Source: Piscirickettsiaceae bacterium CG07_land_8_20_14_0_80_44_28
GTDB taxonomy: Bacteria > Pseudomonadota > Gammaproteobacteria > Thiomicrospirales > Thiomicrospiraceae
Direction of reading: 5' to 3'
Length of the DNA stretch: 64,000 bases
Assembly: GCA_002779995.1 (NCBI GenBank)
Contig: PEWX01000059.1
Location: 31,169-95,168, forward strand
Position 1 is the stretch's first letter; each line of letters opens with the position of its first letter. Below are positions 10,604 to 21,137 of the stretch, one piece after another. The notes below the pieces were generated by a model. The model ran no database searches. It was not told the DNA's origin and saw only the letters and a program-made list of their open reading frames with translations. The position numbers and the translations under genes were made by a program.

Positions 10604-11371
10604 CTAAAACTCTATCTCAAAAGCTGCATTATATTTATAATTACGTTGCTCTAAATTTGGAACAGTGGGATGCGTATCATATTGGTAAGTGATATCAAAT
10701 AAAATATGAAGCGGACCAAAAATCTGGGCATCAACCCCAGTTGTCATCACCATCTGATAGTCATTACTGTTTGTTACTTTGGGTTGATAATAAACCAAGC
10801 CCACCCAGTTGGCTGTTGACGAAAACGGATATTTTAGGTTAGCAAATAAATTGAAACGATCATTTTCAAGCTGCCTGTTTTGCTGTGTGACGGTTATTGC
10901 ACTTTCAAACTCTTTCATTACCCCAAATCCAGCATGACCAACAAGGCCCTGCCAATGCATTGTTGAACGAAGCCCTCCGCCAAACAACGATCGTTTTCGA
11001 TTATACGTAAAGGGTTGAAACTCTTTCTGAGTAAACAGTTCCCAATCTAGCGTTGAAGTCCACTGATGGGTGTGTCGAAGGTGGGCAAAATATTCTTCAT
11101 CATCTTTAACGCCACTGGACTCACTATAATCTAAAGCACCAATTAATAAAGTACGTGAATGCGGTTCGACCCATTGAGAACCAATCGAAAAAGAAGCGCT
11201 ATCATTATCAACACTGCCCTTCTTTCCTGACAAGGAAAAAGCCAAGCTTGAAGACCAACCCTGCTTGGTTTCATCCATCCTCAAAGACTCAATATTAACG
11301 ATGGCACTTGCTGAACAAGGGAATAACAGTAACAAAATTAAATAAGATTTATGCATTAATAAATGGTTCAA
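10604..11371 (-). CDS. Predicted outer-membrane beta-barrel protein, possibly DUF481-like
   Basis: Signal peptide (YLILLLLFPCSASA), alternating beta pattern, C-terminal Phe (YNAAFEIEF). Confidence 0.55.
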   Translation of the reverse strand: MNHLLMHKSYLILLLLFPCSASAIVNIESLRMDETKQGWSSSLAFSLSGKKGSVDNDSASFSIGSQWVEPHSRTLLIGALDYSESSGVKDDEEYFAHLRHTHQWTSTLDWELFTQKEFQPFTYNRKRSLFGGGLRSTMHWQGLVGHAGFGVMKEFESAITVTQQNRQLENDRFNLFANLKYPFSSTANWVGLVYYQPKVTNSNDYQMVMTTGVDAQIFGPLHILFDITYQYDTHPTVPNLEQRNYKYNAAFEIEF

Positions 11372-11455
11372 AAAAATTGATTATCAACACAGTAGCAAAT
11401 AAAGCCACCAAATAGGCCAATGATTATAATTGAAGTCTAAAATAAGTCAAGTTTT

Positions 11456-12610
11456 TTATGTTCGTGTCATCAGTTTAAAACCAACCCAATTTCCGAGAAC
11501 TGCTGCAAAAATCCACACCCAGCCATGCAAGCTACCGGAAGCGATACCGCTAAAAAAGGCGCCGATATTACAGCCGTAAGACAAGGTAGCACCCAGTCCC
11601 ATTAAAATACCCCCAACAATTCCACCCAGTAAGGTTTTTGGGTTCATTGGCATGGTATTAACGGCTCGTCGATGCCATAAGGTCACCCACAGCGCACCGA
11701 GAATAACGCCGATTGAAGTGAGACTGACAGGATCGTTAAGAATAGGTCGATCCACTCGGGTTTCGTAAAGGGTCATGATTTCCCAAAAAGGCCAATCAAG
11801 CCCCAAGTTCGCCCAATCTGAAAATTTGATACTCCATATCGAAAAAATTGAGGCAATCGACCAAGGTTGTCCGGAAAAAACAAACACCGCAAAATTGAGT
11901 ACCGCTAATAAAATCGCCGCAATTAAAAACGGATGCCACGGCAAGGCTCGTGACGCATAAATTTTGCGACCAAATAAAGGCTCTACCTGCTGAAAACGAT
12001 TTTTTTCGAGTTGGCGAAACCCCCAATAACTGACGACTAACAATGCCAGCGAAATGAGAATACCCAACCCACCCGCGACATCATTAAATGAAAAAGGTGC
12101 CAGTGTTGGCCAATTCACCCAGTCTTCATAAAGATAGGCACCCATCAATCCACCGACAAACATAAATGCAAAGGTCAAAAGAGATAAAGGCAGTAATTGT
12201 CCAACGCGATTTAAGGTTCCTGAAGAACAGGAACCGGCCAACTGCATGCCCAATCCAAAAATAAAGGCACCAACCAATACCGAGCTACTCACCGGACGGA
12301 CTAACCCTTGAAAGGTTTGATCGCCAATTTGTCCGATTAAGATTAACGGCGTAAATAATAGACTGGCAATAAACAGCATGACAATCTGCGCTCGAATGCC
12401 TTCCGTACGACCCTCTGCAAAAAAACGCCGCCAACCGCTGGTAAACCCAAAGATGAAATAATTCAAGGTGGCTCCCAATGCGATACCGAGCACCAAGATC
12501 ACTTGCAAGACCCAGTCTGATAAAGACCAGACTAAGGCAAGCATCAAGACGCTGACAATCCAAAACCAGGGATATCCTAATTGACGTTGAGCAACAAAGA
12601 ACATGAGCAA
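11456..12610 (-). CDS. YeeE/YedE (TsuA-like) thiosulfate/sulfur transport family protein
   Basis: Repeated GxxxGxxxAGSCSSGTLNR and GATLSYGCNIGAFFSGIASGSLHGWVW motifs. Confidence 0.85.
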   Translation of the reverse strand: MLMFFVAQRQLGYPWFWIVSVLMLALVWSLSDWVLQVILVLGIALGATLNYFIFGFTSGWRRFFAEGRTEGIRAQIVMLFIASLLFTPLILIGQIGDQTFQGLVRPVSSSVLVGAFIFGLGMQLAGSCSSGTLNRVGQLLPLSLLTFAFMFVGGLMGAYLYEDWVNWPTLAPFSFNDVAGGLGILISLALLVVSYWGFRQLEKNRFQQVEPLFGRKIYASRALPWHPFLIAAILLAVLNFAVFVFSGQPWSIASIFSIWSIKFSDWANLGLDWPFWEIMTLYETRVDRPILNDPVSLTSIGVILGALWVTLWHRRAVNTMPMNPKTLLGGIVGGILMGLGATLSYGCNIGAFFSGIASGSLHGWVWIFAAVLGNWVGFKLMTRT

Positions 12611-12760
12611 CTCCGAATAAATACATGATTTTAATATTGCATTGTACGGGCTGTTATTTATTTTATATAATGATGTTTTATAATATTGTTATCTAAATAT
12701 TAGATTTAATACCCTGTGCTATTTATAAAAAATCCGGCTCAAATACGTTAAAGGCGCACT

Positions 12761-13654
12761 ATGAACTTAAGTCAAATCAAGCTGTTAATAGAACTGAATC
12801 GCCGCAACTTTAATTTATCCGCCGCCAGTGAAGCGATGCACATTGTGCAATCTGCCGGCACTCGACAATTAAAACTGTTAGAGGAAGAGTTAAATTTAGC
12901 CATTTTTGAGCGCAAAGGTAAGCGACTCACCGGCTTTACCGAAACGGGTTTAAAAATTTTACACCAGGCTGAACAAATACGCTTAGCACAGGACAATATT
13001 TACAATATCGCTTTAGATTATCATCAACCCAAATCAGCGCATTTAAAAATTGCCTGCACGCATACGCAAGCCAAATATTTTTTACCCCAAAAGCTGGTCG
13101 CCTTTAAGCGAAGTCACCCTCAAGTCAAAGTCCATATCGAACAAGGCACCCCCAAGCAACTGGTCAATTGGGTTCAACAAGGTCAGGTGGATCTTGCGAT
13201 TAGTACAGAAGCGCTAGATGACTGTGAAGAACTGACTAAACTAAATTGTTACAGTTGGCATCATGTATTGGTTGTCCCAAACGATCATCAACTGATACAC
13301 CAGCCGCTCAGTTTGCGTACCATTGCCGACTATCCGATATTAACCTATATGGCAGGCATGACAGGTCAAGGGAAAATACTGCAAGCCTTTAAGGATGCGG
13401 GGTTAACACTGGAAGTGGATTTATATGCAACAGACAGTGATGTCATTAAAGATTATGTTCGTTTGGGATTTGGGGTCGGCATCATTGCGGAAATGGCGAT
13501 GGATGCTAAACTGGATGCAGACTTGAGCGTGCTTGATTTAACACCTTGGATAAGCACTTGCGTCACCAAGGTGGGCTTTTTGTCAAATCGATACCTTCCC
13601 AGCTTTGTACATGATTTCATAAAATTGGTGAGTGCAGCCTCCCCAAACAAATAG
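12761..13654 (+). CDS. LysR-family regulator, CysB/Cbl-like
   Basis: N-terminal HTH (MNLSQIKLLIELNRRNFNLSAASEAMHIVQSAGTRQLKLLEEEL) typical of the CysB group; divergent from tsuA-like gene. Confidence 0.85.
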   Translation: MNLSQIKLLIELNRRNFNLSAASEAMHIVQSAGTRQLKLLEEELNLAIFERKGKRLTGFTETGLKILHQAEQIRLAQDNIYNIALDYHQPKSAHLKIACTHTQAKYFLPQKLVAFKRSHPQVKVHIEQGTPKQLVNWVQQGQVDLAISTEALDDCEELTKLNCYSWHHVLVVPNDHQLIHQPLSLRTIADYPILTYMAGMTGQGKILQAFKDAGLTLEVDLYATDSDVIKDYVRLGFGVGIIAEMAMDAKLDADLSVLDLTPWISTCVTKVGFLSNRYLPSFVHDFIKLVSAASPNK

Positions 13655-13659
13655 CGTCC

Positions 13660-16149
13660 TTAGAATTCGCCCCACTCTTCATCAGGCTGAGTTGGTTTAG
13701 CTGCTTGTGCAGGAGTTGGCTCAGATTTTTGAACTTTTTTGGGTGCTGACAGTGCAGGACTTGTCGCAGGGCTGATAATTTTGGGAGGCGGTGTTAATGA
13801 CACTGGTGCCTTGTGATCAATGGTAAAGAAGGCCATTTCAGTTTCCAAACCTCTTGCCTGATCAGACAAACTCTCTGCTGCGGCAGACGTTTCTTCAACT
13901 AAGGCCGCATTTTGCTGCGTTGCTGAATCAATATTATTAAACGCCTGTTGTAACTGCTGAACGCCTTGGGTCTGTTGTTGTGACGCTGTCGCAATTTGCT
14001 CACTCATTTCGGCAACCGTTTCGATACGCTGTGTAATCCCATTAATCGCTTCACCCGATTCTCCTGCTAGACTGGTGCCTTGATTAATACGTTCAACACT
14101 TTCATTAATTAAACGTGAAATATCTTTGGCTGCCTCAGCAGATTTACCGGCCAAGCTTCTGACTTCTCCGGCCACCACAGCAAAACCACGACCGTGATCA
14201 CCGGCACGCGCCGCCTCAACTGCTGCATTCAATGCTAATAAATTTGTTTGGAAGGCAATCCCATCAATAATCGTCACAATATCAGCGATTTTATGACTGG
14301 ACTCTTGAATGGCACTCATGGCTTCAATAGTCTGATCCATGACCGATGCTGCTTGCTTAGCTTGCTGTTGAACCTCTTGCTCCAATTGTGTTGCCTGCTT
14401 GGCACTTTCGGCATTATTTAGGACAGCGGCACTAAATTGTTCCATGGTCGCAGACCCTTCCTCAACCGAGGCCGCATTTTGCTGAACGCGATCACTTAAA
14501 TCCAGTGATCCTTGCGCGACCTCTTTTGCAGACTGATTCACATCTTGAGCAATATGCTGAACTTTGACAATAATGTCATTTAAATTGGCTGCATTTCGAT
14601 TGATTGAATCTTTTAAGCCCAGCAGTTGTCCCGAACACTCAATGGTAACCGCCTTGGTTAAATCCCCTTTACTCTGAGCTTCCATCACCTGGACAATATC
14701 CTCCACAACCGATTCCAATTGCCGCAGGGTTTCATTAATATTGTCTTTCATACTGCCCAATTGACCTCGCGCCGGCGCTTCGACCCTTTGTGCAAAATCC
14801 CCTTCGGCCACCTTCTTCATAACACCATCAATGTCTACAATAATTTCATTCAGATCTGCAAGGGTCACCGAAACCTTATCTAAAATGGCTTTATAATCTC
14901 CTTTTGCCGAGTGCGAAAGGGTTTCATTAAAACGACCTTCTGCCATCCAATCAAGTGCCTGATCGGTTTGGTGCATCACTTCAGAAATATTTTCAGCTGT
15001 TTGATTCACATTTTGTTTCAACTGGTCGAGATCGCCCACATATTGTTTTTGAATGCGATGGGTAAAATCGCCACTTGCCACACTATTTAAGACATCATTA
15101 ACATCGAAAATGCCTTGATCCAATTGCGTTAACAGTTGATTAACCGCTTCTCCCATCTGTTTGGTTTCATCTTTACTGCTTAACTGAATACGGGCTTTAA
15201 AATCGAAACGCTCACTCACCGAAGATAAAAATTCCGTGACCTGAGTAATGGGGTTAACAATATTATGAACCATCCAAAAAGACAGTGCCATCAATGCCAA
15301 AGCAACAAAAAATCCGAATATCACCATGTTTTTAATCATCTGTGTCTGAGCATCTTCAATAATGGTTAAATCACTGAGTAATACCACCTTGGCATCATGT
15401 TCATTGCCCCCTTGAAGGGTGACGTCATTACGGGTGTAGTGCAGGCCGTTTAGTGATAGATCACTTAAGCTGGCATCTGATAAGACTGAAATCGATTGGT
15501 TAAGGTCTGGTTGTGACACCCCCTCAATGGAATAACCCACCACTTTTTTGTCAGCGATGAATACCGCATCAGCACCTGATAAGGCTTTTAATTTCTTTGC
15601 AAACGCATCATTCAAATAAGAGCCCACTTTGATGGTTCCGACCACTTCTTCCTGGAACAAAATGGGGTAAACCGCATCCAAAGCTATTTTTTGACTCGTG
15701 GTTGAATAATTCAATCCTTGAGCCGGCTCTCCCGTTAAAGCTTTAGCCACGAAAATATTCTGAGCTTTATTATCGCCTTTTTTATCCGGATTATGCCCGC
15801 GCATCAATACCACGCCTTGGCTATCGGTCAACTCAACCGTTGTGATAGACGCATCATTTTTATGATATTGCTGAAAGAATTGGGTCATCATTTCGCGCTT
15901 ATCGCCGGTGTTAAATTTCAGGGCAACTTGTAACACTCGATTACTCGAAATGGTTTTGGCGATGGCGTTAACGGAGCCTTGTTGCTGACTGATCAGCTCG
16001 GTTACAAGGGCTTGACTGCGCTGAGAATTTTGTTCAATTTGATTTTTTGCAAAATCGGTAACGCCAATGAGCGCATTCGAAACCATTGCACCCCCCGATA
16101 CCACTAAGGCCAGTATCATCAACAGGGTGATTTTTAATTGTATTTTCAT
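13660..16149 (-). CDS. Methyl-accepting chemotaxis protein (sCache-like sensor, HAMP repeats)
   Basis: Signalling hairpin [45 protein letters not shown]-terminal EEWGEF. Confidence 0.95.
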   Translation of the reverse strand: MKIQLKITLLMILALVVSGGAMVSNALIGVTDFAKNQIEQNSQRSQALVTELISQQQGSVNAIAKTISSNRVLQVALKFNTGDKREMMTQFFQQYHKNDASITTVELTDSQGVVLMRGHNPDKKGDNKAQNIFVAKALTGEPAQGLNYSTTSQKIALDAVYPILFQEEVVGTIKVGSYLNDAFAKKLKALSGADAVFIADKKVVGYSIEGVSQPDLNQSISVLSDASLSDLSLNGLHYTRNDVTLQGGNEHDAKVVLLSDLTIIEDAQTQMIKNMVIFGFFVALALMALSFWMVHNIVNPITQVTEFLSSVSERFDFKARIQLSSKDETKQMGEAVNQLLTQLDQGIFDVNDVLNSVASGDFTHRIQKQYVGDLDQLKQNVNQTAENISEVMHQTDQALDWMAEGRFNETLSHSAKGDYKAILDKVSVTLADLNEIIVDIDGVMKKVAEGDFAQRVEAPARGQLGSMKDNINETLRQLESVVEDIVQVMEAQSKGDLTKAVTIECSGQLLGLKDSINRNAANLNDIIVKVQHIAQDVNQSAKEVAQGSLDLSDRVQQNAASVEEGSATMEQFSAAVLNNAESAKQATQLEQEVQQQAKQAASVMDQTIEAMSAIQESSHKIADIVTIIDGIAFQTNLLALNAAVEAARAGDHGRGFAVVAGEVRSLAGKSAEAAKDISRLINESVERINQGTSLAGESGEAINGITQRIETVAEMSEQIATASQQQTQGVQQLQQAFNNIDSATQQNAALVEETSAAAESLSDQARGLETEMAFFTIDHKAPVSLTPPPKIISPATSPALSAPKKVQKSEPTPAQAAKPTQPDEEWGEF

Positions 16150-16383
16150 ACATCCTCCATTTTATTATTATGGAACGCTCAAAAATGATCCCTAAACCAT
16201 TTTTACCCGTTTTAGAGCCTCAACATTGACATTGGCATGACAATATGCAACAACCATGCCACTTACCACTCGCCTTTCTATACAAACACCTTATAAAACC
16301 AATCTGCCAATATGAGTAATCCGTTCATTCTACTCAAAAATGGATTATGGTGAGAATAAATACTACCATAAATTTTAAACAGG

Positions 16384-19278
16384 CTATTTTAATGACGGTT
16401 TCAGATGGTTCTCAGTCCAAGCAAAAAATGCGGCTGCATCAATCGGTCGGCTATAACAATACCCCTGCCCTAAGCGACACCCTTTTTCTTGCAAGTAAGC
16501 CACTTGGGTCAGGTTTTCAACACCCTCTGCAATAACCTCAACGCCAACAGCATTTCCCACGGCAATAATCGCATCGACAATCGCAATATCTTCCTTGTCA
16601 TCGGGTAAAGAGCGAATAAAAGACTGATCTATTTTCAACTGATCTAATGGTAATTTTTTAAGATAGGACAATGAAGAAAACCCCGTACCAAAGTCATCCA
16701 TTGCCAACTTCACACCCAACTCCTTTAGTTGATGAAGCATGTCAATACCCGCTTGCTCATTTTGTAATAAAAAGCTTTCAGTGACCTCAAGCTCCAGCAC
16801 CTTGGCATCCAGTCCAGTTAATTGTAAAACCTCTGCAACCGTTTCCACAAACCCCGGATGCGTCAGTTGTACCGTTGAGACATTAACAGAAATACGCTGC
16901 AAACTTAACCCTTGATCATGCCACTTAAACCATTGTTGACAAGCTTGCAACAACATGGTTCTCCCCAAAGGAATAATAAGCCCGGTGGACTCAGCAATAT
17001 CAATAAATTTATTGGGCATCACCACTCCCAAGTCAGGGTGAATCCAACGCACAAGGGCCTCTGCACCAATTATGTCTCCACTCTCAAGCGCGACTTGCGG
17101 TTGGTAATAGGCAACAAGCTGTCCTTGGTCAACCGCTTTTCTGAGGGCGTTTTCAAAATAAAACACTTCGGTTGTCGATTCGGTAAGCGCCGACGTATGG
17201 TAAGCATATTGACTATGGGGGGCTTTTTTGGCTTCAAATAACGCTTCATCGGCTGATTTCATCAAATCTAACGCTTGGTCGCCATCTTGAGAGGAAATCG
17301 CAATTCCGACCTTCACATCCAAAACATGATGTTGACGGCCAATGTCAAAAGGCGCTTTAAATAAGGTTAATAACCTTTCAGCAAACTCGGACACTTCATT
17401 TTTATGAACAATCGATTCTAATAATATTAAGAAGTTATCTGCCCCTAACCGCGCAACAGAATCCTCAGAATCCAACATTTGATTGAGGCGTAGCGCCACA
17501 TTTTTAAGCAGTTGATCGCCATACTCATACCCAACTGCATCATTAATCGTTTTAAAGCGGGCAATATCCACGATCAGCAATGCCACCTGCTTGGTTTCAT
17601 TACGTGATTTATTGATCGCTTGTTGTAAACGATTCTTAAATAACGACACATTGGGCAGCCCAGTCAAAATATCATAAAAAGACAGTCGATTAATCTCTTG
17701 CTCCGTGGCTTTTTGCTGACTCAAATCATTCATTAACCCCACATAATGAATCAACCGCCCCGCCTTATCTCTCACTTCATTAATCGTTAGCCATTCGGGA
17801 TAAACCGTGCCATCTTTTTTACGATTCCAAATTTCACCTTGCCAAACGCCATCCTGCTTTAAGGTTTGCCACATGGTTTCATAAAATGCTCGGTTATGCT
17901 GACCCGAGCTAAGTAAGGCAGGATTTTTGCCAACCACTTCGGAAAAGACGTATCCTGTAATTTCCTCAAATTTTTTATTGACCAATACAAAACGATTTTC
18001 GACATCGGTCACCACGATGCCCTCACCGGCATTGTCAAAGACCGAACGGGTGAGCATCTGAAAGCGTTCATTTTCAGCTAAAAACGTCAGGTCGCTGACC
18101 ACAATCAGATGTGCGGGTTCAGCGTGATAGGTAATCGGTTTATGGGTCATTTGAACTTGACACAAACGCCCATCTTGGCATAACAACTCATGCATTGAGG
18201 TACTGGGATGATGGTGGTCATTATCATCCATACATGCCAAAATTTCTTGACGATTCTTATTGGGGATAATGGCTTCAAGCGTTAAAGACAACAAGGTTTT
18301 TTCATCATAGCCCAGCATTCGCATCATTTCTTGATTGGCAAAGGCGATCTTATGATTTTGATGGATTAATATTCCATCTGATGACATGGTTAATAAATCA
18401 CGATAAAGGGTTTCGGCTTCTAATATACGCTGTTCTTTTTCTTTAATGCTCTTGCTCGCGTGATAATGAAAGTTTTCTTCAATATGTTGCAACAACTCAG
18501 AAAAACTGATTAACCCCACCAGCTCGCCGGAAGCCTTTTCCACACCCAGATGGTGAATATTATTTTCAATCATCAAGCGCCGAACATTGGCAAGGCTCTG
18601 TAATTCAGAAACACTCTTTAACGGCCAAGAAGCCAATTCTCGAACCGGCAGTTGCCCCAACTCCCCTTCTTCAGCAAAATGCTTTAATAAATCCCTAACC
18701 GAAATTAAACCTTGGGCATTCTCATCTTTCACCACCAAGGCATCAACCGACTTACTTGCCATAATGGACATCACATCGGCCAGTTTTGCATCGGCCATGA
18801 CCCAATTTAAATGGCCACTGATTAATTCCTTCAGCAAAATTCCATCTAAAAAAGAATCACTTTGCTTGGCATTCACCAAGTCCAGCTCAGATAATACACC
18901 CACCCCTTCACCACTTTGATCAACCACCAATAAGTGTCGAATTTTCATTTTGTGAAACAGGAAGGTTGCCGATGAAATCAATTCATCTTGATGAATTCGG
19001 CAGACGGGTGAATTCATCACCATCTTTATAGGCTGGGATAATATGTCCGGTTGGGTAATATCCAATTTAACAAAATCGGTTCGGGTCCAAATACCAATAA
19101 TTTCTTGATTGTCTTCAACCAGAATAGAACCAATTTTCTGCTCATTAAAACGCTGAATAACATTTCTGATTAATGTATCTGACGGGCACGTCACCAACCC
19201 ATAGTGCATAAAGTGTGACACTAACAAAGAAGAGTGGGTGTTATTAATGGATTTTGAATCAATTGAAGTCGTCATCAT
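16384..19278 (-). CDS. CBS-CBS-PAS-PAS-GGDEF(degenerate)-EAL protein
   Basis: Paired CBS repeats in N-half, PAS motifs, RLGADNFLILLE in place of GGDEF, GAEALVRW and DDFGTGFSSLSYLKKLPLDQLKIDQSFI of EAL. Confidence 0.9.
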   Translation of the reverse strand: MMTTSIDSKSINNTHSSLLVSHFMHYGLVTCPSDTLIRNVIQRFNEQKIGSILVEDNQEIIGIWTRTDFVKLDITQPDILSQPIKMVMNSPVCRIHQDELISSATFLFHKMKIRHLLVVDQSGEGVGVLSELDLVNAKQSDSFLDGILLKELISGHLNWVMADAKLADVMSIMASKSVDALVVKDENAQGLISVRDLLKHFAEEGELGQLPVRELASWPLKSVSELQSLANVRRLMIENNIHHLGVEKASGELVGLISFSELLQHIEENFHYHASKSIKEKEQRILEAETLYRDLLTMSSDGILIHQNHKIAFANQEMMRMLGYDEKTLLSLTLEAIIPNKNRQEILACMDDNDHHHPSTSMHELLCQDGRLCQVQMTHKPITYHAEPAHLIVVSDLTFLAENERFQMLTRSVFDNAGEGIVVTDVENRFVLVNKKFEEITGYVFSEVVGKNPALLSSGQHNRAFYETMWQTLKQDGVWQGEIWNRKKDGTVYPEWLTINEVRDKAGRLIHYVGLMNDLSQQKATEQEINRLSFYDILTGLPNVSLFKNRLQQAINKSRNETKQVALLIVDIARFKTINDAVGYEYGDQLLKNVALRLNQMLDSEDSVARLGADNFLILLESIVHKNEVSEFAERLLTLFKAPFDIGRQHHVLDVKVGIAISSQDGDQALDLMKSADEALFEAKKAPHSQYAYHTSALTESTTEVFYFENALRKAVDQGQLVAYYQPQVALESGDIIGAEALVRWIHPDLGVVMPNKFIDIAESTGLIIPLGRTMLLQACQQWFKWHDQGLSLQRISVNVSTVQLTHPGFVETVAEVLQLTGLDAKVLELEVTESFLLQNEQAGIDMLHQLKELGVKLAMDDFGTGFSSLSYLKKLPLDQLKIDQSFIRSLPDDKEDIAIVDAIIAVGNAVGVEVIAEGVENLTQVAYLQEKGCRLGQGYCYSRPIDAAAFFAWTENHLKPSLK

Positions 19279-19383
19279 AGTCTCGCAATTCTACCGTAAG
19301 GCCGACACAAACGCAGAATATTATCTTCTTTTAGTCAATCTGCCGTGAATCAAACATGATTTGAATCAATCTTAGGAAAGCGG

Positions 19384-20232
19384 CTATTGCCTAACCAAAC
19401 GATCCAAACAAAACGCTGTTTCAAAATTAGAGCGGTAGGGATTGATATCTAACCCCCCCCGGCGCAAATAACGGGCATATACGGTCAACTTCTGTGGCGA
19501 GCAATGCGTCATAATATCGCAAAAAATGCGCTCTACACACTGCTCATGAAACTCATTATGCTCACGAAATGAAATGAGATAGCGTAACAAGCCTTCCGGA
19601 TCGATTTCTGACCCTTCATAGCGAATTAAAACTGAGCCCCAGTCCGGTTGCCCCGTCACCAAACAGTTTGATTTTAATAAATGACTGTGCCAGCAGGCAG
19701 CAACTTTCGTGGATGATTTCACCTTTAATAAAGACGGTGAAACCTGATACTGATCCACCTCAATATCTAAACCATCCAAACAGTCGCCCGGCATTGTACC
19801 GAGCAACACTTGGTGGTCTGAAAGATCATGCAATCGTATCTCGACCGGTGCCCCACTTGCGGCTGATAAGTCTCGTTGCCAGCAATCCATAACCGCCTGT
19901 TCACTCTCAAAGCGCGTACCATTAAATGAATTTAAATACAATTTAAAAGACTTAGATTCAATTAGGTTCGTCGAGTTAGTAGGAAACATAAATTCCGCCC
20001 AAGCCACTTGCGGCTTACCTTTGGCATTCAGCCACGACACTTCATAAGCCGTCCAAACATCTTGCCCGGAAAATGGCACGGCATCAGCGCTGATACCCAA
20101 TTCCGCCCGCTTTTCTTGGCGTGGAATCGCAAACAGTAAGCCGGGGTCATAAGCAGAGCAATAAGGCGTTTTTTTACCCAACAAGCTTTGATTCGCCCTG
20201 CTCGGTGGTGATGAGTTTTCGTCCAATGTCAT
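19384..20232 (-). CDS. queF: NADPH-dependent 7-cyano-7-deazaguanine reductase
   Basis: KSNCLVTGQPDWGSVLIRYEG, EHNEFHEQCVERIFCDI, ESKSFKLYLNSFN. Confidence 0.95.
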   Translation of the reverse strand: MTLDENSSPPSRANQSLLGKKTPYCSAYDPGLLFAIPRQEKRAELGISADAVPFSGQDVWTAYEVSWLNAKGKPQVAWAEFMFPTNSTNLIESKSFKLYLNSFNGTRFESEQAVMDCWQRDLSAASGAPVEIRLHDLSDHQVLLGTMPGDCLDGLDIEVDQYQVSPSLLKVKSSTKVAACWHSHLLKSNCLVTGQPDWGSVLIRYEGSEIDPEGLLRYLISFREHNEFHEQCVERIFCDIMTHCSPQKLTVYARYLRRGGLDINPYRSNFETAFCLDRLVRQ

Positions 20233-20289
20233 AAACTGTTCAAACTTTTAAATTACAATGACGTTCATTATAAAGAGAAAGGAAACGGC

Positions 20290-20484
20290 GTGTTACAAAC
20301 TTTAATCACCGGCATGTTACTGACCTTATTAGCGCTTGGCATCTTATGGGGTGGCTTTAAAATTTTACGAAAATTGCCGCGCTTTGATGCGTTAAACAGT
20401 CGAGAAGCCAATAAAAGAATGCTACAACTGACCTTGCTGATTTATTTTATCGGCATTAGCTTAACCCTCTACTGGATGGCTTGA
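20290..20484 (+). CDS. Small two-TM membrane protein
   Basis: 64-aa ORF with GTG start and AGAAAGGAAA-type RBS; two hydrophobic segments. Confidence 0.5.
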   Translation: MLQTLITGMLLTLLALGILWGGFKILRKLPRFDALNSREANKRMLQLTLLIYFIGISLTLYWMA

Positions 20485-20502
20485 TTAACTCGCCCAATTT
20501 AC

Positions 20503-20512
20503 CCAGGCCTGG
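20503..20512. repeat. CCAGGCCTGG palindrome (intergenic, convergent)
   Basis: aatttaccCAGGCCTGGtggttttt. Confidence 0.9.
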
Positions 20513-20525
20513 TGGTTTTTAGCCG

Positions 20526-21137
20526 CTAATCAGCGAGTTCGCTTTGTTGTTTTACGCCACACTGCATGGGTTGCAATTGTTCACAAAACAACGATTCACA
20601 AGCTTTTGGCAAAACCACGCTGAGTTGCACCTGCTGCTGATAATCAACCTGTTGCAACTGGCCATCATATTGGGCCAAAAGATGGCGAATTTGCTGTTCT
20701 TGTGAAAAACCACAGTGTATTTTTAATGCCACCATCGGCACATTTTCGGCAATGGGTAACACCTCCATCACCGCCTGCGCCGCCTGGCTATAGGCACGCG
20801 TTAAACCGCCTGCACCCAGTTTAATGCCGCCGAAGTACCGAACCACAATAATCATCACATCGCCCACTGATTTGTGTTGTAGGACGTTTAAAATGGGCTT
20901 GCCGGCGGTTCCTGATGGTTCGCCATCATCCCCCATTCCGGCACTGCTGGCACAATGGGGATTCCCCAATAAATAGGCCCAACAATGATGACGTGCATCA
21001 GGATATTGCTGCTGAACCTGTTGTAACCAATTCATGCCTTCGGCACGGCTTTGAATCGGTTGCGCCAACGCTATAAAACGACTTTTTTTAATGACAATTT
21101 CTGCCTGCGCGGGCGCAATGGCGGATTGATAGCCCAT
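20526..21137 (-). CDS. YigZ/IMPACT family protein
   Basis: KKSRFIALAQPI, ARHHCWAYLLG, GEPSGTAGKPIL, VVRYFGGIKLGAGGLTRAY. Confidence 0.92.
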   Translation of the reverse strand: MGYQSAIAPAQAEIVIKKSRFIALAQPIQSRAEGMNWLQQVQQQYPDARHHCWAYLLGNPHCASSAGMGDDGEPSGTAGKPILNVLQHKSVGDVMIIVVRYFGGIKLGAGGLTRAYSQAAQAVMEVLPIAENVPMVALKIHCGFSQEQQIRHLLAQYDGQLQQVDYQQQVQLSVVLPKACESLFCEQLQPMQCGVKQQSELAD

